DNA of 5,655 bases, taken from GCA-016699105 sp036518915. Lineage in GTDB: Bacteria; Patescibacteriota; Saccharimonadia; UBA4664. Each line of letters starts with the position of its first letter. Position 1 is the stretch's first letter. Location of the stretch: the NCBI GenBank assembly GCA_036518915.1, contig DATDME010000061.1, positions 1 to 5,655 of the forward strand, in the 5' to 3' direction. Of the stretch, positions 1 through 4,646 are shown one piece after another. The position numbers and the translations under genes are program-made. Below the pieces are notes generated by a model that saw only the letters and a list, made by a program, of their open reading frames with translations, did no database searches and was not told the origin of the DNA.

Positions 1-66
1 AAGGTCGTGGATGTGCCCACACAACCAGCCAACGTCATTGCCAACCTAGACCTCTCCCTGAGCTGA
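1..66 (+). CDS. C-terminal end of an unidentified upstream protein (partial)
   Basis: Frame 1 is open from the left edge to a TGA at 64-66 and encodes 21 residues ending ...NVIANLDLSLS. The composition looks protein-like, and the other two plus frames look less so. The gene begins outside the window, so neither family nor function can be assigned. prfB often precedes ftsE in other bacteria, but this tail does not resemble the usual release factor 2 C-terminus, so I do not call it that. The 35 bases between this stop and the ftsE ATG leave room for a promoter, so co-transcription with ftsE is uncertain. Confidence 0.45.
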   Translation, partial: KVVDVPTQPANVIANLDLSLS

Positions 67-87
67 TCCGCGATCTCCATCTATGCT
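58..87 (+). promoter_or_regulatory. Possible promoter for ftsEX (weak)
   Basis: TATGCT at 82-87 matches the -10 consensus at 4 of 6 positions, and CTGAGC at 58-63 is a poor -35 match with an 18-base spacer. Transcription would begin near 94, only about 8 bases before the ftsE ATG at 102, leaving a very short leader with just AGG(T) as a possible ribosome site. The -35 lies inside the end of the upstream gene. Read-through from upstream is an equally good explanation. Confidence 0.3.
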
Positions 88-101
88 AAACTGAGTAGGT
101 A

Positions 102-794
102 ATGATACTGTTTGACCGCGTCACGAAGGTCTACCCTAACCAATCTATTGCTCTGAGTGGGCTGAATGTGCATATCCAGCCCAAGGAGTTTGTTACGATC
201 GTTGGGTCGAGTGGTGCCGGCAAGTCCACACTCATCAAATTGCTGACCCGTGAAGAAACCCACACCTCTGGTAAGATCATCGTCGGCGGCCTTGACTACG
301 ACACGATCCGGCCGAAAGACGTGCCACTCGTGCGGCGCCGCATTGGGGTGGTTTTCCAAGATTTCAAGTTATTGCCCAACCGGCGGGTCGGCGAGAACGT
401 CGCCTTCGCGCTGGAGGTGTCGGGTGCCCGGCCCGGTGAAATTAAGCGGGCCGTGCCCAAGATGCTCACGCTCGTCGGCCTCGGCCAAAAAGAACAAATG
501 TTCCCGCACGAGCTATCTGGCGGCGAACGCCAGCGCGTGGCGATTGCCCGGGCGCTCATCCGCCAGCCCAAAATCCTCATTGCTGACGAGCCCACCGGCA
601 ACCTCGATCCCAAAAACGCCTGGGAAATCATTGAGCTCTTGCTCAAAATTAACCGTTTTGGCACCACCGTGCTGCTCACTACCCACAACAAAGAAATCGT
701 CAATGCCCTTAAGCGGCGGGTCATCACCATCAACCGCGGCCGCATCGTCAAAGACGAAGAGCAGGGCCGCTACACCCTGGAGGGTGGCAAGTAA
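102..794 (+). CDS. ftsE: FtsE, cell-division ABC transporter ATP-binding protein
   Basis: This 230-residue protein is the cytoplasmic ATPase of the FtsEX complex, which couples ATP hydrolysis at the division site to activation of a peptidoglycan hydrolase outside the membrane. All ABC ATPase motifs are intact: Walker A GSSGAGKST (35-43), Q-loop Q86 in VFQDFKLLP, signature LSGGERQR (138-145), Walker B ILIADEP with catalytic E163, D-loop GNLD (166-169) and H-loop H195 in TTHNKEIVN. The stretches LLTREE, FQDFKLLP, NVAFALEV and THNKEIVN match the Gram-positive (Bacillus-like) FtsE type rather than the E. coli type, and the length is normal for the family. The ATG at 102 gives the standard N-terminus (MILFDRVTKVY). 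Its Shine-Dalgarno is weak, only AGGT just upstream. The stop TAA overlaps the ftsX ATG by one base (TAATG), so the two are translationally coupled. Confidence 0.97.
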   Translation: MILFDRVTKVYPNQSIALSGLNVHIQPKEFVTIVGSSGAGKSTLIKLLTREETHTSGKIIVGGLDYDTIRPKDVPLVRRRIGVVFQDFKLLPNRRVGENVAFALEVSGARPGEIKRAVPKMLTLVGLGQKEQMFPHELSGGERQRVAIARALIRQPKILIADEPTGNLDPKNAWEIIELLLKINRFGTTVLLTTHNKEIVNALKRRVITINRGRIVKDEEQGRYTLEGGK

Positions 795-1711
795 TGGTAT
801 TGCAACTCTGGCGGGTGATTCATGCCGGCGCCCGCAATTTTACCCGCAACCTCTGGCTATCCACCGCCGCCACGGCCGTCATGACCATCACCCTCACCAT
901 TGTGCTGGTGTCGTTTATTTCTAATTCCGCGCTCACCAACACCATCAAGAACGTCACCGATAAAATCGACGTCTCCATCTACCTTAACGACAACATCAGC
1001 CCAGCACAGCTCGATGGCCTTAAGGCCAAAATTGCCGCCAATCCCGATGTGGCCGGTTTGCGCTACATCTCCAAAGCCGACGCCCTGGCCGACTGGCGCG
1101 CCCAACACGCCAACGACCCCCAACTCTTGCAAGCCACCACCGACACCGATAACCCGCTGCCCGCCTCATTCGCCATTAAGGCCCGCGACCCCAAACACCT
1201 CGACTCCCTGTCGGCCCTGGTGCAGCAGCCCGACGTTTCGCCGCTGCTCGACGCCAAAACCCCCTTCAGCTATTCGGGCAAGAACAAAACCACCATCGAT
1301 CGCATTATTAGTTTTTCAAGCTTCTTCCGCACTTCTGGCCTGATCGTCAGCGTGATTTTTGTGACCATTTCGGTGCTGATTATCTTCAACACCATTCGCA
1401 TGGCCATCTTTACCCGCCGCGATGAGATTGAAATCATGAAGCTCGTGGGCGCCACCAAGTGGTTTGTCCGCGGACCGTTCTTGTTTGAGGCTGCCTTGTA
1501 TGGCATCGTCGCCGCCATCGTGAGCGCCGGGCTGTCCTATGCCTTGCTATTCGCTGGCGGCCCCAAAGTGAAAGGCTACATTGACCTCAACGCCGCCCTG
1601 CATCTGTTCCAAGCGTATCCGTTTATTGTGATAGGCGGCGCTGTGTTCATTGGGGTGTGCATTGGCATGTTCTCCAGCCTGTTGGCCATGGGCCGGTACC
1701 TCAAGCTTTAG
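794..1711 (+). CDS. ftsX: FtsX, cell-division ABC transporter permease
   Basis: This 305-residue protein is the membrane partner of FtsE. It has the expected FtsX layout: a short cytoplasmic N-terminus, TM1 at about 22-43, a large extracytoplasmic domain at about 44-178, TM2 at about 182-202, TM3 at about 229-253 and TM4 at about 277-298. The conserved cytoplasmic segment after TM2, RRDEIEIMKLVGAT (208-221), is diagnostic of the FtsX permease family. The extracytoplasmic loop opens with DVSIYL (59-64), as in typical FtsX proteins, and is the part that in other bacteria binds a coiled-coil hydrolase. The start ATG overlaps the ftsE stop, and a strong GGAGG lies at 779-783, inside the end of ftsE and 10 bases upstream. 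The likely partner hydrolase is the next gene. Confidence 0.96.
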   Translation: MVLQLWRVIHAGARNFTRNLWLSTAATAVMTITLTIVLVSFISNSALTNTIKNVTDKIDVSIYLNDNISPAQLDGLKAKIAANPDVAGLRYISKADALADWRAQHANDPQLLQATTDTDNPLPASFAIKARDPKHLDSLSALVQQPDVSPLLDAKTPFSYSGKNKTTIDRIISFSSFFRTSGLIVSVIFVTISVLIIFNTIRMAIFTRRDEIEIMKLVGATKWFVRGPFLFEAALYGIVAAIVSAGLSYALLFAGGPKVKGYIDLNAALHLFQAYPFIVIGGAVFIGVCIGMFSSLLAMGRYLKL

Positions 1712-1736
1712 CTTATTTTCAGGAAACGCTAGCTGT

Positions 1737-1764
1737 TTGACAGATATGCCAGACCTGCTACCAT
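1737..1764 (+). promoter_or_regulatory. Extended -10 promoter for the CHAP hydrolase gene
   Basis: A perfect TTGACA (1737-1742) is followed by a 16-base spacer and TACCAT (1759-1764). The -10 matches consensus at 4 of 6 positions, including the key first, second and last bases, and is preceded by an extended -10 TG at 1756-1757. Transcription should begin near 1771. The -10 therefore covers the ATG at 1763, which would lie upstream of the transcript. This internal promoter would let the hydrolase and protease be expressed separately from ftsEX. Confidence 0.6.
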
Positions 1765-2896
1765 GAAGATACCTTGGAGGGGCAAGCTCATTCGTAACAA
1801 ATTTTTAACTAATTTCAGCCGCCATCTTATGACAATCGCTAGTATTGTCACGGCGGCATTATTATCCACCGGCACCGCCGTCGCCGACAGTTTTGACGAT
1901 CAAATCAATGCGCTACGAGTTCAGGCAGCTCAACAACAACAGCAAGCCTCTGATTTGCATGCACAAGCCGATGACTACCGAGCCGAGGTTCAACGGCTAC
2001 AAGGGCAAATCAGCAGTTTGAATACCCAAATTCAGATCAATACGCTCAAATCTCAGAAAACCGCTGCCAAAATTGAAGACGCCAAAAGCCGTATGGTTGT
2101 CCAAAAGACCATTTTGAACGAAAACGTCAAACAGATGTACCTGATGTCCAGCACAACGCCACTCGAAATGCTAGCTTCATCGGACAATCTGAGCGAGTTT
2201 TTTGACCAACAAGCCTACCAAGATAAGATAAAAGATAAAGTATTCGCCACTATCCATGAGGTGCAAACCCTCAAAGACAGTCTCGAAAATGACCAGAAGA
2301 CGCTACAGGCCATACTATCAGACCTCAAGGGAACCCAAGCTCAAGCCGCCCAGCAGCAACAGCAAATGAATTCGCTCCTCGCCCTAGCCGCGCAAAACGC
2401 CGCCGCCGCCGACCAGCAGGTCAAGAATTCTAACTCGCAGATTGCCAGCCTACGCGCCCAGCAAGCCGCCGCCTTGGCCGCCAAATACGGCAACAACGGC
2501 CTCGTCGTCAGCGGCACCTGCGGCGGCGGCTATCCCGATAAGTGGTGTGGCGCCGCGCAAGACACCGTCATCGACAACTGGGGCATGTACAACCGCGAAT
2601 GCGTCTCCTACACCGCCTTCAAAGTAGCGGTCTCCGGCCGGCACATGCCGTACTGGGGCGGCCGCGGCAACGCCAACCAATGGCCCTCCAGCGCCCGGGC
2701 CGACGGCATCCCGGTCGACAATAAGCCTCACGTCGGCGACGTCGCTATCTCCACGCTTGGGCCATACGGCCACGCCATGTACGTCGAAGGCGTCAGCGGC
2801 GGCAATATCATCGTCAGCCAATACAACTATAGTAACCGTGGTGAATACAGCACCATGACCATCCCGGCTGCAGGCCTGTACTTCATTCATTTCTAA
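1763..2896 (+). CDS. Secreted coiled-coil CHAP-domain peptidoglycan hydrolase, probable FtsEX partner (PcsB/CwlO-like role)
   Basis: The 377-residue reading frame has a basic N-terminus, a hydrophobic stretch at about 24-38 and a signal-peptidase site after AVA (39-41). A long Gln/Ala-rich coiled coil follows at about 45-240, with two QQQQQ runs, and the C-terminal CHAP domain spans about 253-377. The expected CHAP catalytic residues are visible: C280 in NRECVSY, H337 in GHAMYVEG, and a polar third residue, probably N355 in SQYNY. C253 and C262 could form a disulfide. CHAP enzymes cut peptidoglycan as amidases or endopeptidases; which bond is cut cannot be told here. The coiled-coil plus hydrolase layout beside ftsEX matches pneumococcal PcsB, in which the coil docks on FtsX and restrains the enzyme. 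The start is uncertain: ATG 1763 overlaps a promoter and lacks a ribosome site, whereas ATT 1790 is well placed and leaves the signal peptide intact. The CHAP half is much richer in GC than the coiled-coil half. Confidence 0.9.
   Translation: MKIPWRGKLIRNKFLTNFSRHLMTIASIVTAALLSTGTAVADSFDDQINALRVQAAQQQQQASDLHAQADDYRAEVQRLQGQISSLNTQIQINTLKSQKTAAKIEDAKSRMVVQKTILNENVKQMYLMSSTTPLEMLASSDNLSEFFDQQAYQDKIKDKVFATIHEVQTLKDSLENDQKTLQAILSDLKGTQAQAAQQQQQMNSLLALAAQNAAAADQQVKNSNSQIASLRAQQAAALAAKYGNNGLVVSGTCGGGYPDKWCGAAQDTVIDNWGMYNRECVSYTAFKVAVSGRHMPYWGGRGNANQWPSSARADGIPVDNKPHVGDVAISTLGPYGHAMYVEGVSGGNIIVSQYNYSNRGEYSTMTIPAAGLYFIHF
1776..1782 (+). promoter_or_regulatory. Shine-Dalgarno inside the annotated hydrolase ORF, placed for an ATT start at 1790
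   Basis: GGAGGGG at 1776-1782 is a strong ribosome binding site, but it lies downstream of the ATG at 1763, which has no Shine-Dalgarno of its own (the preceding bases are CCAGACCTGCTACC). No in-frame ATG, GTG or TTG lies at proper distance after it. The in-frame codon at ideal spacing, 7 bases after the run, is ATT at 1790-1792, a rare but genuine start codon (E. coli infC uses AUU). The next in-frame ATG, at 1829, has no ribosome site. Confidence 0.5.
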
Positions 2897-2928
2897 CGAA
2901 CCCAAACTAAACTCGAAAGGATCACACG

Positions 2929-4101
2929 TTGCGTAAACTTGAGGTTAACCCCGTCGTGCTAACCGGCGCCGGCGCGATCGCCCTGGCCGCGGCCTTTTAC
3001 GCCGGCGACGCCATGAGCGGCACTGTCAACCTACCCGGCCTGACTCCCACCCACAAGCTCGACTTTTCCAGCCTCAACAGCATTTACGGCCTCATGCAAC
3101 GCAATTTCGACGGCAAAGCTGATGACACCAAGGCCCTCGACGGTGCCAAGGCCGGTTTGGTCGCCTCGCTGGGTGACCCCTACACCGTCTACCTCACCGC
3201 CGACGAAGCCCACAAGCTCAATGATGATCTGAACGGCAAGCTTTCGGGCATCGGCGCCGAGATCGGCAAGAAGAACAACGTGATTACAGTAGTGGCGCCC
3301 ATTTCCGGCGCCCCCGCCGACAAAGCCGGCCTCAAAGCTGGCGACATCATTGCCACCATCAACGGCGAAGACACCTCAAACATGTCCGTGGACATGGCGG
3401 TTACCAAAATCCGCGGCCAGAAAGATACCAAAGTTACGCTCAAGCTCATCCGCCAGGGTGCCGATGAGCCCATCACCCTCACCATCGCGCGCGACGACAT
3501 TACCGTCCCCAGCGTCAAATCCAGCATGAAAAACGGCAACGTCGCCTATATTAACGTCACGCAATTTGGCCCCGACACCGCCGACGCCGTGCGGTCGGCC
3601 GCTGCCAGCCTCAAAAACCAGGGCGCCACGAAGGTCATTCTTGACCTGCGCAACGACCCCGGCGGCTACCTCGACGCCGGCGTTTCCGTGGCCAGCCAAT
3701 TCCTGACGAGCGGCAAGCCGGTGGTATCTGAACACGTCGGCTCAAGCGTCACCAACGAGCTGCGCGCCACCAACGGCGGCCTGCTCATCGGCCTGCCCAC
3801 CGTGGTGCTCATCAACGGCGGCTCGGCCAGCGCCAGTGAGATTGTGGCCGCCGCCCTGCACGACAACCATGCTGCCAAACTCGTGGGCGAGAAAAGCTTC
3901 GGCAAGGGGAGCGTGCAAGAAATTAAAACCCTGCCCGACGGCGCCGAGCTGAAAGTCACCGTAGCCCACTGGTACACGCCCGCCGGCATCAACATCGGCA
4001 AGGCCGGTATTGAGCCCGACGTTGAAGTTAAGCTCACCACCGACGACTACAACGCCGGCCGCGACCCCCAGCTCGATAAGGCCATCGAATTACTGCAATA
4101 G
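2929..4101 (+). CDS. ctpA: S41-family carboxy-terminal processing protease (CtpA/Prc-like) with PDZ domain
   Basis: This 390-residue serine protease has an N-terminal hydrophobic segment (about 9-26), which acts as a signal anchor or uncleaved signal. Next come a helical S41 N-terminal region (about 44-100, with the conserved GDPYT at 82-86), a PDZ domain (about 105-178, with AGLKAGD at 133-139) and the catalytic core. The core has LDLRNDPGG (238-246) and the Ser-Lys-Gln set S301 in SASASE, K326 in FGKGSVQ and Q330; S301 and K326 are 25 apart, as in E. coli Prc and plant D1 protease. These enzymes cleave envelope proteins near exposed C-termini outside the cytoplasmic membrane. There is no C-terminal peptidoglycan-binding domain; the protein stops soon after the catalytic core. 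The start is TTG, supported by AAAGGA ending at 2921, 7 bases upstream. It lies 32 bases after the hydrolase stop with no promoter seen between, so the two are probably one operon. The protease may process or degrade that hydrolase, but this is inference. Confidence 0.95.
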   Translation: MRKLEVNPVVLTGAGAIALAAAFYAGDAMSGTVNLPGLTPTHKLDFSSLNSIYGLMQRNFDGKADDTKALDGAKAGLVASLGDPYTVYLTADEAHKLNDDLNGKLSGIGAEIGKKNNVITVVAPISGAPADKAGLKAGDIIATINGEDTSNMSVDMAVTKIRGQKDTKVTLKLIRQGADEPITLTIARDDITVPSVKSSMKNGNVAYINVTQFGPDTADAVRSAAASLKNQGATKVILDLRNDPGGYLDAGVSVASQFLTSGKPVVSEHVGSSVTNELRATNGGLLIGLPTVVLINGGSASASEIVAAALHDNHAAKLVGEKSFGKGSVQEIKTLPDGAELKVTVAHWYTPAGINIGKAGIEPDVEVKLTTDDYNAGRDPQLDKAIELLQ

Positions 4102-4113
4102 CCGTGTGCTCGG

Positions 4114-4479
4114 CTAAGCTCGGCCGGCCTTACGCTCCAGCCGTGTCACGCGGTAGCCGTGGTCGGAGACCACCGCCTTAACGTCGGCAATTTCTGCATC
4201 GACGCCATCAAAACGAAGGTCCATGGCGTCGAACCTGGCGTCCATGGCGTCAAACCTGGCGTCCATGGCGTCAAACCGCGCATCTACCGCTTCAAACCGC
4301 GCGTCCATGGCCGCGAACCGCGCATCAATCACCAGAAACTGCTCGGCCGTGCTGGCAGCCAGATTCTCAATATCTTGCCGAACCTGCACCAGTTGCCGGT
4401 CAACCGCCGCAAACCTGGGCTCTACAACCGCCTCGACAACCCCCTTAATACCATCTAAATCCGCCTGCGTTAATGCCAT
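4114..4479 (-). CDS. Small heptad-repeat coiled-coil protein, function unknown
   Basis: This 121-residue acidic protein has no signal peptide or membrane segment and is probably cytoplasmic. It begins with an amphipathic segment (residues 1-45, including TQADLDGIKGVVEAVVEP). About seven heptads of the type MDARFDA follow (about 50-100), with Phe and Met/Val 3 and 4 residues apart as an a/d core and Asp, Arg and Ala outside. It ends in SDHGYRVTRLERK. The pattern predicts a long parallel coiled coil. Similar 'LT..DL..I' plus heptads plus 'H..R..RLE' architectures recur, as far as I recall, among bacterial hypothetical proteins of unknown role. It is a real gene: AAAGGA lies 8 bases before the ATG, and a good promoter lies just upstream. 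Its stop is only 12 bases from the stop of the convergent protease gene. The central repeats are reflected in the DNA as a 21-bp tandem repeat, so copy number may vary between strains. Confidence 0.8.
   Translation of the reverse strand: MALTQADLDGIKGVVEAVVEPRFAAVDRQLVQVRQDIENLAASTAEQFLVIDARFAAMDARFEAVDARFDAMDARFDAMDARFDAMDLRFDGVDAEIADVKAVVSDHGYRVTRLERKAGRA
4198..4323 (-). repeat. 21-bp tandem repeat encoding MDARFDA heptads
   Basis: On the plus strand the unit is close to GTCCATGGCGTCAAACCTGG plus C. Units lie at 4219-4239, 4240-4260, 4261-4281, 4282-4302 and 4303-4323, with a degenerate sixth at 4198-4218. The first three differ from one another at only one to three positions; the fourth and fifth are more diverged. 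Four units contain the palindrome CCATGG (4221, 4242, 4263, 4305). The period is exactly seven codons, so gain or loss of a unit keeps the reading frame and the coiled-coil register. Confidence 0.85.
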
Positions 4480-4500
4480 GCCGCGTTCCTTTCTGCTCTC

Positions 4501-4529
4501 AGTGTATCAACTCCCGCGATGACTGTCCG
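4501..4529 (-). promoter_or_regulatory. Extended -10 promoter for the heptad-repeat gene
   Basis: Read on the minus strand, CGGACA (4529-4524) matches the -35 consensus at 4 of 6 positions. After a 17-base spacer comes TACACT (4506-4501), a 4-of-6 match to the -10, preceded by an extended -10 TG (TGATACACT). Transcription should begin near 4494, leaving about 15 bases of leader that hold the AAAGGA ribosome site. The layout closely resembles the hydrolase promoter at 1737-1764. Confidence 0.5.
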
Positions 4530-4542
4530 ACAATCATAACGC

Positions 4543-4571
4543 TTGCGCTCCAGCAAACCCCAGCGTATATT
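4543..4571 (+). promoter_or_regulatory. Likely pyrG promoter
   Basis: TTGCGC (4543-4548) is followed by a 17-base spacer and TATATT (4566-4571), a 5-of-6 match to the -10 consensus. The start of transcription would fall near 4578, giving a leader of about 69 bases before the GTG at 4647. It is divergent from the promoter of the heptad-repeat gene, and the two -35 elements are only 13 bases apart. Confidence 0.5.
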
Positions 4572-4596
4572 CAAGATATTAGAGTGAGGTATCAAT

Positions 4597-4623
4597 CCAG
4601 CTCCCCGCCATCAGGGAGGCTGG
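4597..4623 (+). promoter_or_regulatory. Hairpin in the pyrG leader, possible attenuator or translational control element
   Basis: CCAGC (4597-4601) pairs with GCTGG (4619-4623), and TCCC (4602-4605) pairs with GGGA (4614-4617). This forms a 9-bp stem with one bulged G (4618) and an 8-base loop. Only three Ts follow, so it is a poor intrinsic terminator. It ends 12 bases before the pyrG Shine-Dalgarno (4636-4642) and lies inside the predicted leader. pyrG in Bacillus is controlled by a leader hairpin with reiterative transcription, but the C-rich start and U-tract of that system are not seen here. Confidence 0.4.
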
Positions 4624-4646
4624 TTTCGATATGTGAAAGGAGTTGT

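Noticed and set aside
1..66. End of prfB (release factor 2), which commonly precedes ftsE
   Set aside because: The tail NVIANLDLSLS lacks the usual RF2 ending pattern around DGDLD; there is too little sequence to identify the gene.
1724..1738. Imperfect palindrome AAAC-GCTAGC-T-GTTT touching the -35 of the hydrolase promoter, a possible operator
   Set aside because: It is short and asymmetric by one base, with no second copy elsewhere in the window; it cannot be distinguished from chance.
2450..4040. Long minus-strand open frames opposite the CHAP hydrolase and the S41 protease
   Set aside because: They are a by-product of GC-rich, C-ending codons in the real genes. The translations match no domain I know and are contradicted by clear protein families on the plus strand.
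4102..4135. Possible bidirectional terminator between the convergent stops, with the palindrome GGCCGGCC (4122-4129) and the direct repeat GCTCGGC (4108-4114, 4118-4124)
   Set aside because: There is no T-tract on either strand and no stable long stem; most of it is coding for the end of the minus-strand gene.
4159..4522. Two plus-strand open frames of 99 codons with VHGVKPG-like and SMASNLA-like repeats
   Set aside because: They are antisense images of the 21-bp repeat in the minus-strand gene. They have no ribosome site or promoter, whereas the minus-strand frame has both and a coherent coiled-coil pattern.
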